From Torreya grandis (lineage: Eukaryota > Streptophyta > Pinopsida > Cupressales > Taxaceae), in the NCBI GenBank assembly GCA_037957365.1, contig JARHVA010006309.1, positions 475,001 to 539,000 of the forward strand: a stretch of DNA of 64,000 nt. Reading direction: 5' to 3'. Below the pieces are notes generated by a model. The model had not been told where the DNA came from. It saw only the letters and a list, made by a program, of their open reading frames with translations, and did no database searches. Positions 38,341 to 49,355 of the stretch are shown in pieces; the stretch's first letter is position 1, and every line of letters starts with the position of its first letter. Position numbers and translations under genes: made by a program.

Positions 38341-40560
38341 ATGTCAATGATCCTAAGTCCTCATGCCTTTCTAGGTCAACATCAACTATCCTAAGAAACT
38401 CAATCTAATCATTTTTGATATTCAATAGTTTCCCATAGAAAATCCTAAAAAATATTTTTTAATTTAGCATAGGTAACATTCGATAAATCCAAAAAGTAAG
38501 AGTAATAAACATGAGTATCATCTAGAACCCTAGAGCAGATGTAAAACTTTCTTGCTAATTAAAAGGGTTTAGTGTTTCAAAAGTGCACATTTCTTAACCC
38601 TTTGAACCACATACGACAAAAAATATTTGGGTGAGATTCTAATGTAAATGGAATTCTTAATCATCTAAACTTAATTCTAGGGATAATTCTCTCCCATTGA
38701 AATCCCTCAAGCCAGGTAGGTTTTGGTGAATGATATTGGTGATAGAACTAAGTTTTCTTCCATTGGATGGAATACCTAGAAGAGGGGAAGAATATATTAA
38801 AGAATTTCATATTCTTTTTAGCATAATCCTCTTCCTCTTGAAGGATAATAAAGGATACATCTATGAAGATCCAACAAATAAATTGATGGTTTGAATTAGG
38901 GACATAAATACCCTTCACTAAACCCCTAGAAGCATAGTTAACCAAAACATAGCTAAAATCCTCAACAACCAATAGGTAAAGAGAGTGAGCTAAAGGGAAT
39001 CCCTTATTGATAGATCTATGAATCTTAAAACTATGAAATTGGGAACCATTAATAGTAATGCAAGCTCCCACATCTTAAAATATCATGTTGCCAACATGCA
39101 CAAACTTGGGGCCAAAAACAAGAGCCTGAAGCAATCCTCTAATGAAAGGCCACTCTATTTGGTCATAATCCTTCTTAAAATTGATCTCAAAAAGTAAGGT
39201 CTTATTATTGGAAACCCTAGTTCATTCTATATCTTCCCAAAAAATAATGACATATTATAGAATGTATCTAAGTTAAATAAACCTTACTTGATAACCACTA
39301 AAAATTAAAAAAAGGTGCTTAATTTAGAGGGATACATTACAAGGATAATAAATATCCAATTGTACGTGAATTTAGTTTCACCATCTTGAGTAATAAGCTT
39401 TATATTACCATGATTGATGACAGAGACCAAAACAATAATCAAAACAACATTAGAATAGATTCTATGCAAATTAGGTCCCACAATATTCTAGAGGGTTTGA
39501 TAAAACTTAAATTTTAACCATCAAAACTTGGGGCTTTGTCAATGGCCATATACATTATAGCCTCCTTAAGATTATTCCATCTAAGGGGTCTACCACAATT
39601 ATTCCTTTGAGATTTAAAAAGAATATAATGGAAAACACCAAGGCATTTAGAGAGAGTAGTTTCTCATATAGGAGTGGCAGGTTGAGTTTAAAACACAACA
39701 TGATAATGGTGTGAAAAATATTATAAATTTTAAATTAATTTAGTAACTCTATCTAAAGCATCCTTAATTTCTTTGATTATGTCAACAATTAATCTTGAGT
39801 GAAGGAGAGAAAATAATTATTTGGATACTTTCTATCCAACTTTTATCTAATGCATATGAGATCAAAGGTATATTCCTATACTTTTGTATGCCTATTCAAT
39901 TTTGAGTTTATGTATTCAAAGGGAAAATTGAGTTTGAAGATGAGTATTAAAAGGTGAGGCCTCAAGCCCTTGTGAAAACCTAAGGAATTCACATTTTTTG
40001 TCATGATGAAAGAGTTATCAGAAGATAGCATCTTGTTTTACATATATTTCAATAAAAGTGGTGGTGTGAGAAATGGAATCAAGCCACAATTTAATCCAAC
40101 TAGTATACCAAGTGTGTATAAGAACCAAATTACAATTTAAATAAAATTCTAAATAATTATTTCATGTTTGGGATGAGTTATGTTGAGATAGAAGTGTGTT
40201 TTTTGGGTATAAACTAAGGATTAGTCTATCCAATAGTAAAAAATGTGGTGGTGATTAGACAAAAGAGTGTCAGAGAGCACAAAAAGTAATTGATCATGCA
40301 TATGAGAAAATAAAAAAATCCTTCATCTACAAGAAGGATAGGGTCAATATTATTAAGCACTCTATCTTATCGTTATCAAAATTTAGGCTAGGTGAACCAA
40401 GGATAGTATGAACCCCACCTCCTACAGTAACTAATATAAACCATCTTATTTTTGTTACATACGTAGAACCATGCCTCATGTTCCCCACAACACCAAGACA
40501 TGGGTATATGGAACTATTTATCTTCATGAGATTCAAGCATGTTGATGTTTCCACAATTAG
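38340..40560 (-). pseudogene. LINE ORF2 relic: endonuclease end and reverse transcriptase
   Basis: From about 40,515 the minus strand reads EHEAWFYVCNKNKMV, then PWFT with a following WNNxD-like break, then LNNIDPILL-DEGF and HDQLLFVLSDTLLS. This is the C-terminal part of the LINE apurinic endonuclease. The RT block at 39,071-38,748 keeps 107 open codons: FKIHRSINKGFPLAHSLYLL, GLVKGIYVPNSNHQF, and WIFIDVSFI where the catalytic FADD-type motif should be (aspartates largely lost). It continues with EEEDYAK and SIQWKKT. RT text then runs on with frameshifts to about 38,340. Stops and the damaged active site show it is dead. Confidence 0.72.
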
Positions 40561-41233
40561 TCAGGTGGGCATATGGTAGAGAATCTACTAAACATATCTA
40601 GAGTAATGTTTATTTCACAACATCATTGGATGCATAAAAGTTGAAAAGCTCAATAATATGGTTTCATAAATACAAAAAAGGTTTAGATGACTTGATGAGT
40701 GGTATCTGAGATCGAAGAAACAACATTTTTTAGAAAGCTTAGGTCATAAAAGGGTGTCAAAACCTCCAAAACCATGTTCATGATACGTTTCCTAAAATAA
40801 TACACCAGGTAAGATAGTGCGATCAAAAAGACTGAAGAAGGAAGTAAAAAATATTGATATATTCCATAAAAAGAATTTTCATGTGAAAAATGTTTTGATA
40901 ATTGTTACTGATTGTATATTTGTGATACGAAATAATATGACCTAAAACATTTCATGAATAGACTAGCATTATGAAGCATCAAAATTCATTTCATTTCACT
41001 CTCTAAGGTACTCGAGGGTTGTATATTGATTAAGATAAGGTTTTTACACCATAAAATCACCTAGCTTGAAAAGACACATTTTATCTAGTACATACGCATC
41101 ATCCTTAGAATATGAGAGAGTACAGGAACATCATAAATTGATTTATTTCTAGAGTAATGACATTGATCTCAAAGCCTAAAACTATCAACCTAGAAGGGGG
41201 TTGTGTGGATGGAATTAGAATAGAAAAAACATT

Positions 41234-41464
41234 GATGTAAAAAATTTGCCACTGGTTGAGGTGTGTGAGAAATAAGAGGCAACATCTTAGCTAGTGCGGA
41301 AGCATTTATTTTGCCAATAGAGGCCAAAGAGGTAAGACCACTTGTGAAGATGTAAAAAAATTGGCCAATGGTTAAGGTGTGTGAGAAATAAGAGGCAACA
41401 TATTAACTAGTGTAGGAGTATTTATTTTGCCAATAGAGGCCAAACAGGAAAGACCACTTATGAA
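41234..41464. repeat. Tandem duplication, 115-bp unit, inside the LINE
   Basis: 'gatgtaaaaaatttgcc' at 41,234 repeats as 'gatgtaaaaaaattggcc' at 41,349. The shared run 'ggtgtgtgagaaataagagg' and 'gccaatagaggccaaa' follows in both units, with about ten differences. It lies between ORF1 and the endonuclease of the LINE. Confidence 0.9.
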
Positions 41465-41699
41465 GAGTTAAAACCACCTATGGATCAGTATGTAGTAGAC
41501 TAGGGTTTTACATTACCATGGGAAAATTATATCTATTATTGGTGATTGTGGTCTAATTGTGAGAATTCCCATTTTGGGGTTGTGAGTTAGAGCCACTTTT
41601 TTCTTGAGTAGTAGTGGAGTGGGGAAAATTAAAAGGCATTATCGAATCATATGATCTATGGATTAACCCCTGAAGCAAGTATTTGAAAAAATATTATTA

Positions 41700-42240
41700 A
41701 TCACATAATGTGTGAACTGATTATTTTCCTCTTGAATATCTATGGACTCATTTAGGTCATTGGCTTTGTCAATCTCAATTCAAACCACTTTCTAATGATG
41801 AGTTGCACAAAAATTGGGTTGTTCATGGAAGATGAACCATCCTATGTGTTTAATGAGTTGGCCCATGAAGCCCCAAAAGTGGAGAGGCGAACTTAAGAAT
41901 TTTATCCAGACTGGGATTTTGATCTTGGCTTCCTCATAGCCTTGAAAGTCTCTGATCTATTGATTAAAATGACCAATGTGTTATGAATAAAATTGGGGCT
42001 ATGAATGACTATGGCTTTGTAATGTTATGGGTTAGAAAAGTAAATCAAGAAAAAACTCTTGGTAATGTTGTAGACTTCTAGTTTTTCACGATGGACTTGC
42101 TAATGATTGTGGATGCATTATTTAAATATGATCTCTGGTGGAAGTCTATCTACAAAGTAGGCCACTAATTTGAAGGTTTCAAAATAAATACAAGCTTTTT
42201 TAGACTTCAACAAATCAAGTACAACATTAGGCCAATGAGT
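41700..42240 (-). pseudogene. LINE ORF1 relic (DUF4283-like)
   Basis: On the minus strand from about 42,240 the text reads NPDTHWPNVVLDLLKSKKAC, IYFETFKLVAYFVDRLPPE, and a broken middle with NTLVILINR. After a shift comes QGYEEAKIKIPVWIKF, then LSSPLHFWGFMGQLIKHIGW. This follows the DUF4283 pattern of plant LINE ORF1 proteins, in which the 'PVWIRLPxLPLxFW' stretch is the hallmark. About five stops or shifts interrupt it. It acts as the RNA-binding chaperone in live elements. Confidence 0.65.
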
Positions 42241-42281
42241 GTCTGGGTTAGATCAATTACTAGGATATTTAGTATTCCATT

Positions 42282-42725
42282 TGTTTATTAAATGGATAAT
42301 ACATTTACATATAGCTTCAACTTGCTTAGGCGATTCTTTAATTTAATAGTAGTTAGTTGCCACTTGACTTAGCTTCTATGGTAGTTAACTTTCACATGAC
42401 TTTGCTAAGTGGTTGTTACACATTTGTTTTCCACTTGCTACTGTCAGTAAACTCCCTGATTCTGGATGGAAGTTGTATGTTGTTCCTCCTATATAAGACA
42501 ACTATCATAAATTTATTCATTATTCATTGGAGATGAATACAAATCACATACGTGTGTGATTGTGAGTTTTTTCTTTCTTCATTATATTTGTTTTGCTCTT
42601 CTTGGAATCTATGTAACTATTTATAGCCTCATTTTTATCATTTTCTTGGTGAAAATACAATAGATATACCTTTGGTAAAAACTTTTGTACTTCTTTCAGC
42701 AATATTGCAACTCATATTTCCACCA
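42282..42725 (+). repeat. Copia-like solo LTR
   Basis: About 444 bp starting TG and ending CA. The middle has the layout of a Ty1/copia LTR: a CCTATATAAG TATA region at 42,489-42,498, then a 'ggagatgaatacaa' stretch and a T-rich run. An imperfect 9-bp direct repeat flanks it (GTATTCCAT at 42,272-42,280, GCATTCCAT at 42,726-42,734). That is longer than the usual 5-bp copia duplication, so the exact ends may be off. No copia coding lies next to it, so it would be a solo LTR left by recombination. Confidence 0.5.
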
Positions 42726-43547
42726 GCATTCCATGCATTCAAAGATGCAGAAATGGGGGAGGTGACCATTCAATAAAGGGTTTACAAAACCACCAAAAGG
42801 GCAGTGCATCAACCGAAATTAACACTATAAATGCACAATAACAATTTCTTAGATTTATTAAATATCAGTGTTGTGACATATAGGATTTGAAAACCTAAAA
42901 GTCTACAGACATCTAGCTCTTCATCTTCCCTTCAGCTCAACATAAAGTAAAATTTACATAATTCAATATTTTTAATAAAATTACAATGTAAAAATTTATT
43001 TATTTTAAGTGAATGTTATAATACCCTTTGTTTACAAAGATAATAATAATTTAAAAAATAAAATCAAACGAAAACAACCAAAACCAAATGTAATCTCAAA
43101 ATAAATAATTTTAGCTTGGCAACTACACAAAATGAATAATTATACCTTATTTGTTTGCGTGTTTTCTTTTGTTTTTCTGTTTTTTTTCAAAATAACTTTT
43201 TAATAAAAGTTCTACCAATTTTATAGTATTATTTTCAAAAAATAATAATAATTAAATAATATCAATAATCCTATTTACTATTGACGTTTTTCAAGAAAAT
43301 TATTATTAATAAAATATTAATTTATAAAAAAATTTATAATAAAACAGTCGAATGATAATAAAATTATATTGGCTAATTAGAAAGATCATTTTAAAGAACT
43401 GTGGACGGCACAGCAAATGGGAGGCAAAATAATATCGGATGCTTTACAATGCTCGCTGCAGTCGCGGTTGATTTGAGGTAATGCCTGTCATAATTTGAGA
43501 GAGACGTGATCCACTGTAAACACATTCCACCGTTTTAGTTGTGCAGT
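42726..43547. other. Unassigned, with a GC-richer stretch
   Basis: No gene recognised. 43,390-43,550 has more G, C and CG pairs than its surroundings and lies just outside copy 2 of the duplicated segment, much as 16,400-16,870 lies outside copy 1. The two share only short words. Confidence 0.35.
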
Positions 43548-43718
43548 TGGCAGCAATTTATTGATTGAAATATAATTAAATAAAGAAAATAAAAATTCAA
43601 TCCATTAAATTATCAAATTAATATTTTTAATAAAATATATAATATAAAGATAAATTAACAACGGCCCCTTTAAGTTCTATAATCATGATAATGGGATTCA
43701 TAGTATCATTTATGTTAT

Positions 43719-43727
43719 AGATATTTC
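43719..43727. other. Target-site duplication of the 910-bp LINE, left
   Basis: AGATATTTC, identical to 44,638-44,646. Confidence 0.85.
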
Positions 43728-44637
43728 TTTTTTTAAATAAAAGGGGTAAAAACTTTATTGAAAAAACCGGAAAAAGAACATACAGTAGCGGGCCGAAGCC
43801 ACAGCAAAACACAAAAACCGAAACGGCACTAGGCCGACACACTACCCAGCAACAAGTCCGTCCAGCCTGAGAATTCTATCCAGGTTCCTACTCACCTCCT
43901 CTGGCAACATCGCCCTATCCTCCACTCTGCGTCCATCCTCATTCGCCGAAGCCCACTTGGCCAAACAATCGGCCGCTCCATTCCACTCTCTCGGAATATG
44001 AGAGAAAGAAACGGAATCCATAATCATAACAATCTGAAGAATCTGCTGCACCACCAATGATAGCTGCCAATTAACATCATCAAATTTCCTCTCCCGGATT
44101 AAATTAATCAGAATTTGCGAGTCAGCGTCGCACTCCACCTTGCGCCACCCAAGCTCGTACGCCCTTCTGAGAGCTTGCAGAATAGCAACACCCTCCATCA
44201 TATTCACCGTCTGGTCCCCCATATGAGCAGCTAAAATAAAGACCACAGCACCTAAGTGGTCCCTGCCAATTCCACCAATCCCAGCCGGGCCCGGACATCC
44301 CCTGGCCGAGCCATCCGTATTGAGTTTCAAATATCCATCAGGGGGAGGGGTCCAACTCCCATTCCTCTGCATTTTGCTCCTGCGCCCATTCCAACGTCTA
44401 ACACAAGCCGCGGCTGGAGAAATAGCCCGAAAGCCAAGCCTAGTCACGAAATCAGCATCCCCCTGCGCCAAGGGAAGAGCGATTTCGCTCTTTGCTTCCA
44501 CCGTTTCCTGCAACATGCTAGTAATTCTACCCCACACCTGGTGAATCGCCGACCGTTCCCCTGAGAAAATCCTTCTGTTGCGCTCCAGCCAGACCTGCCA
44601 TAATAAAAAAATGGGGCCCGCATACCACGCCTCCTGA
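43728..44637 (-). mobile_element. Young 5'-truncated LINE insertion
   Basis: 910 bp bounded by 9-bp duplications AGATATTTC. On the minus strand it begins inside ORF2 coding and ends with an AATAAA signal near 43,765 and a short A-rich tail at 43,728-43,740, as expected for target-primed insertion with 5' truncation. It is strikingly GC- and CG-rich compared with every flank, and its frame is unbroken. Both point to recent arrival, before methylation-driven decay. Copy 1 shows the empty site at 17,257-17,265. Confidence 0.9.
43842..44636 (-). CDS. LINE ORF2 C-terminal RNase H domain, 5'-truncated
   Basis: The frame is open from the LINE's truncation point to a stop at 43,842. There is no true start, because the first Met-like codon at 44,537 is GTG in context. 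The first 33 codons read WYAGPIFLLWQVWLERNRRI and onward, the stretch that precedes RNase H in plant LINE ORF2. The RNase H (RVT_3 type) domain follows. Counting from 44,537, the four catalytic acids are present: D75 in NTDGS, E115 in MMEGVAI, D139 in ECDADS and D190 in NGAADCLA. In a full element it degrades RNA in the RNA-DNA hybrid during reverse transcription. With no promoter or N-terminus, expression is unlikely. It could be misannotated as a host RNase H-like gene. Confidence 0.85.
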   Translation of the reverse strand, partial: QEAWYAGPIFLLWQVWLERNRRIFSGERSAIHQVWGRITSMLQETVEAKSEIALPLAQGDADFVTRLGFRAISPAAACVRRWNGRRSKMQRNGSWTPPPDGYLKLNTDGSARGCPGPAGIGGIGRDHLGAVVFILAAHMGDQTVNMMEGVAILQALRRAYELGWRKVECDADSQILINLIRERKFDDVNWQLSLVVQQILQIVMIMDSVSFSHIPREWNGAADCLAKWASANEDGRRVEDRAMLPEEVSRNLDRILRLDGLVAG

Positions 44638-44646
44638 AGATATTTC
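44638..44646. other. Target-site duplication of the 910-bp LINE, right
   Basis: AGATATTTC, identical to 43,719-43,727. Confidence 0.85.
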
Positions 44647-45389
44647 GGTCATACATATATTTAGTAATTTTAATATTATTATTATTATTTCAAAATAAAA
44701 TAATAATAAAAATAAAATATATAAGTTTAAGTTTTATAATTATGTTAATGGGATTCATAGTATCGTTTATGTTATAGACATTTTGTTCATACATAAATTT
44801 AATAATTGTAATATTATTATTATTTTTTCAAAATAAAATAATAATAAAAATAATATATATAAATTATAGAAAGCTTTTTTATATTCTATTTTATTTTATT
44901 ATTTTAAAAATATTAATTAAATCTAGTTTAAAAAGTTGCCAAAATAAATTGTTTTCTTTTAATGAAAGATCAAGAGAGTGATCTAAAACATTAAATCCTT
45001 GAAAATAAAATAATATTCTCATTAATCACAAATATATCTTTTGTATTGTTATGAGTATGATTATTACATACTATGATTATAATAATATTCAGTAATTTTC
45101 TTCTTTTCAATGAATGTCTAAAAAAGTTGGAGATATTTTGACCAAAAAATATAACTGTAATTAACAAAGAACATCTCATTAATTACAATGGCTATAAAAT
45201 ACAATTATTACATGGCTATGAGTAAGATTATTACATTATTACATACTATAAAGACGATAATAATATTTCACTTCCAATTTGAAAAACAAAATACCCAGTT
45301 ACTTTATTTCCTTGAGTGAATGTTCAAAAAAGTTAGATAAATTTTGACAAAGGAAGAGCTGAAATTAACAAAGAAAAGCTCACTAATCA

Positions 45390-45880
45390 CAATGGCTATG
45401 AAATTCAATTATTTTCCATTGTATTTTTGGATAATCATATATGAAGCTAAATGACGTGTGTGAAAACGAGTCAGAACTGTCTCTGGTTATTTTGTGGAGT
45501 CTGAAAATTACTATTTCAGCATCTACACATGTGAAAAAGGATGACGTTATCGCTTTGACTTTGTTTTATTCTTTAAACAATCCAATAATTTTAATCTGAT
45601 GTTACCGTGCTATGCACTCAAACACAGAAACAATGGATGACGGGCTATACTCGATGTATACAGAGCCACAATTGAAGCTCAAATAATTGATTTGGATGTA
45701 CTGATAAAACGTGTTCCCCCACATTTCAATTCTTTTGATAAAAAGTTCATCCTCTGTCCATATGAGGTACACTTCCCGGTTGACCTTGCTTGTAATGGCT
45801 ATCCTTCATGTTATACGCAAACCAGCACGGGAAGATAAATGTATTGTTCTTACCTTCTTTTCCAAAGTTATATAATATAA
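45390..45880 (+). promoter_or_regulatory. Promoter-like island, copy 2
   Basis: Counterpart of 17,990-18,480. The W-box core TTGACC (45,780-45,785), a TGACGT element (near 45,541) and the TATA-like TTATATAATA (45,868-45,877) are kept. The G-box is changed to CACATG (45,526-45,531). No coding sequence follows. Whether it ever drove a gene is unknown. Confidence 0.28.
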
Positions 45881-47169
45881 ATAGCTATTTTTTCATATGA
45901 CAAAAACTGTAAGTTATCTGGTTTCTTTTACCTTTTAATCCTTATTTATGTATGGATTTTCTATCATTTCTTGTTGGATTTAATTTAAATGAAATTTTAA
46001 AATAAAAATTGGAAATGCAAATGTGAATTTGTGCAATAAAAACAAACGTGCATATTATGGTATGATCAAAATTCAATTTTCATCACTGTTATAAAGGGCT
46101 TCAAAATTCAACATGTGTTAAAGGATTATGAAATATGGAAAACATGTTAGAAGGAGTAATTAGAAACATGTTGGTATTATTAGAGAAGTGGTACTTTGAA
46201 TAAATGAAAAGTCTTGTTATTGTAATTTTTAAAGATAAAAAAAATTGTATGATTTTATATCAAAGTTGATCACAATTTGAGAATTATAATTTATTCTTAA
46301 ATATTAACAAATTTTTAAAATTGGATATGGATGCTTTGAGGTATGGTATAAATCAGCTCCAAGATTTAGAGCTCTCCTATATGAAAACATGTCTAATAAT
46401 AATGTAATTTTAGTAACAGTTGATCATCAATATACCATCTTGGAGATTTTATGAGAGCACCTTAATATTGCCACTATAGGAAATAGTACCTCAAACAATC
46501 ATGTTCCATATGATATAAAAGAAACCAAAGAAACCTCTTATGTAGCATAAATTCTAATCGTGATATTCTATTCCAAATAGTCCATGTTTTTAAAACAAAT
46601 TGAAAATATGGAATACAAAATGACAAAGTCCATTTGTGAATGATTTTTGATATAGTAGCATTTGCTACAAAATCTAAGTTGTATTTTTATTAAACAATAT
46701 AAAATATATAATTATGTTATGATTAGATGATGTCTTGTTATGCCTATGATACCTTAAATTATACACCATGATGTTGATAAGTAGAATCTACTACCATAAA
46801 ATTGTCATTTATGTTTTTTTGGGATATGAGTAAAAAACTAGATTTTGAAAGTCCCCAAAGCTTCAAGTATAATGGAGGGAAAGACATATCATTGAATCTC
46901 ACAAGATATACCTTTTCCATTAATACACAGGGGTTAAAGTAACAAATCTACTAAAATGAATTGCACATCCAAATAATTAGAAGACTAAAATCCATAAGCA
47001 TGTAACAAATAATCATCCAAGATTCCATTTGTCCTCAATGATCAGGCCATCAACACACAAATTTTCATAAACATCCATAAAGAATAAGCAAGGACCCTCG
47101 AAGATGATAAACCTCCAACATTATCACCTTATTTTTTGGGTTGAAGGGTCATGCCAATTGATTTTTGGA

Positions 47170-48000
47170 ATTTATGATTCCTACATTTTTTATTCTTTCA
47201 AACCTTGATCCATTCTCCTATTTATCCTAAGTTTTATCAAACCTAGAGGACTAGAAAGCTGATTTTAATTGAATTAATCTATTGTAATTTTATAATTGAA
47301 GAATTTGCCATTTTACCTTTAGGTATAACACCCATTGGTTATGCACTAGTTCCTACCTCCTCAAACTTATCCTTTGAGATATTATCATTCCCTTGATCCT
47401 TAGAAAACTCAGTTGTATCTAAAAATTACTCCTCTTTAACCACTTGTGTTGCATCTAAATTTTGTTTTGAATCATCCCCCTCAAGATATGTAACTCTGTC
47501 TACTATGATTAGTTTAGGAAGGTTATCCTTCCACCATGAATTCTACCCCTTTATTTTGACTCTTCTATAAGTCATTACTAAATGCCTTGTCTCTAAATAT
47601 CTATGAAAGTGGAATGGAAATTCTTCATAATCTGTGGATTATTTCCAATAATGATCTTCCACCTTTATGTTAGTTAAGGCTATGATATTTCTGTACATAT
47701 CAATGACAACCAACATTTTGGTAAAGTCTATGTGAGAAATCTATGAATTCATAGAATCAGTAAACAAGAACTCACCCAAATAATATCCTATAGCTTTGAG
47801 GCAACGCTCTACCAAAAAATAGAGAGGGATATGGGGATGGTGCACACAAACAAGTCTAGCACCAAAGGATTATGTAATGGGGTTAAAATATGGGAACCAA
47901 AAGTTAAACTTAAGGATTCCCTAACCCCATGACCAACTCCCAAATAAAAACCTATATAAATTTATAATTATGTACTTAAAATTTGTATTAGAAAAAAACA
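47170..48000 (-). pseudogene. LINE ORF1 (DUF4283 + knuckle) relic, copy 2
   Basis: This copy shows the domain more clearly than copy 1. On the minus strand from about 47,900 it reads FNPIT-SFGARLVCVHHPHI, PLYFLVERCLKAIGYYLGEF, then FTDSMNS, MLVVIDMYRNI, VEDHYWK-STDYEEFPFHFH and a knuckle remnant YLETRHL, followed by SWWKDNLPKLI and an acidic tail. The order and spacing fit plant LINE ORF1. The knuckle cysteines are replaced and several stops occur. No ORF2 accompanies it, so it is a fragment carried inside the duplicated segment. Confidence 0.65.
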
Positions 48001-48797
48001 CATTTGTGTAGAGAAGAGTGTTTGAGGAAATTTTCCAACATCATGGATTGTACCTTTTGATCACCAATTGATAAAAATTCACATAAAATGTCTTATATAT
48101 ATATGGGTGGGTGGGTTTGGTATGAACCACCACCATTGATGAGTAAATGGGGCCATCCACCCTCACATGGACTAATCATGGTAAATATAGAGGTTTAGTT
48201 TGTAGATTGACCATTCTAAAAAAAAAATAGTGATAGTAAGAAAGATGGTTTTTAAAATTTTAATTCATTATATAAAATTTAAAAAGGACTATAAATGCAT
48301 ATAATGTGTATGAAAATTATCTTTTACTTTACCCATACATTAAACTATCCCATATTTGACTACGAACTTATACCCTGCACAATTGTTTAATAGAGTATAA
48401 AATTATGATTATTGACTAGGTTCCACTAGAACCTTTGTATCTAAACACCTATAATTTTACTTATAACACTTCCTAACATTTACACATAGTATTATACTTG
48501 TAAAAACCTAAAAGAAGATAATTATATAAATCCATTAAGTCATTTTGATTTATAGCATGTGTAATCATTCAATAATATTCAATACTAGTATTCAAATCAC
48601 TAATTTATTATAATACATTTAAAATTTTGAATTTATCAAAGTTTTATATTTGTAAGATAGGCATTAATAAAAAATAAGGTAAAATATATTAGTTTACCTA
48701 TTTATATATTGAACACATCAAACCCTATCTTTACATTAGGGTTGCATCATCCATTCTAAGATTTAATATTTTTGCATCTAGATATTATCTTAAGACT

Positions 48798-48802
48798 AAA
48801 TT
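48798..48802. other. Target-site duplication of the gypsy element, left
   Basis: AAATT, identical to 54,443-54,447. Confidence 0.8.
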
Positions 48803-49342
48803 TGATCCAAAACTCAGAAGTTTTGGTTGATAAATAATTTAAGAATATAGAAATAACACAGTAAAAATGAATTCTCTAATAAGAGATGTATTATTACTCA
48901 AGATCACAATACAACTATATGCTTATCTCTAAGAAGAGATGTCTGATTTTTCTATTTCGGGTTACATCTTCATTTATACCTATTTAGAAAGAAAGGGAAG
49001 GATGTGGGAAGGTCACAAATATTGAGGGATATTAAGTGGTTTGACTTCCATACTTTAAAACAATATATAACTTGAGGAATTACTATTTTTAGAAACATAT
49101 AATTTTTAGACTGTATTACTAAAATTGAAATTTGGGGCACTTCCATTGGGTTTTAGGGGGTCAAAATTAATTAAGATAAGGTATATGCCATCTCAAGATG
49201 TCCTTCTAATTATTGTCTTTCCAACGGTTCAAACGGTGAGTCAATTGGAGCTACAGTGCAAAAGTTATGTTTCTCAAAAGTTCCATCATCAATTGGGGTG
49301 GAACTGTCACCCAAATTGTCACCTAAATCACTGCCCGAATCA
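48803..49342 (-). repeat. 3' LTR of the gypsy element (540 bp)
   Basis: It begins 'tgatccaaaac' and ends 'cgaatca' on the plus strand. Matched end to end with 53,915-54,442, sharing 'agagatgtattattactcaa' and 'cacctaaatcact', among many other words. Confidence 0.92.
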
Positions 49343-49355
49343 TTCCTCCATCCTT
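49343..49355 (-). other. Polypurine tract of the gypsy element
   Basis: On the minus strand it reads AAGGATGGAGGAA and abuts the 3' LTR, which starts TGATTCGGGC. Confidence 0.8.

Larger units (their letters stand above)
36600..42281 (-). mobile_element. Decayed full-type LINE, minus strand
   Basis: In minus-strand order it holds an ORF1 with DUF4283-like text (42,240-41,700), an endonuclease C-terminal part (40,560-40,200), reverse transcriptase (about 40,000-38,340) and downstream coding-like text to about 36,720. The likely 3' UTR ends near 36,600, but I could not find a poly(A) tail or target duplication, so that end is uncertain. All frames are broken. This is an L1-type LINE of the plant kind with an ORF1 knuckle protein and an ORF2 with EN and RT. 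Confidence 0.7.
43672..44868. repeat. Internal tandem duplication of about 137 bp in copy 2
   Basis: With the LINE and one target copy removed, 43,672-44,727 forms a unit of about 137 bp that repeats at 44,728-44,868. Both contain 'atgggattcatagtatc-tttatgttatag' and 'aaaataaaataataataaaaataa'. Copy 1 has a single unit (17,202-17,345), so this arose in copy 2. Confidence 0.8.

Noticed and set aside
44256..44564. Two plus-strand frames opposite the LINE RNase H
   Set aside because: They are shadows caused by the GC-rich codons of the minus-strand frame.
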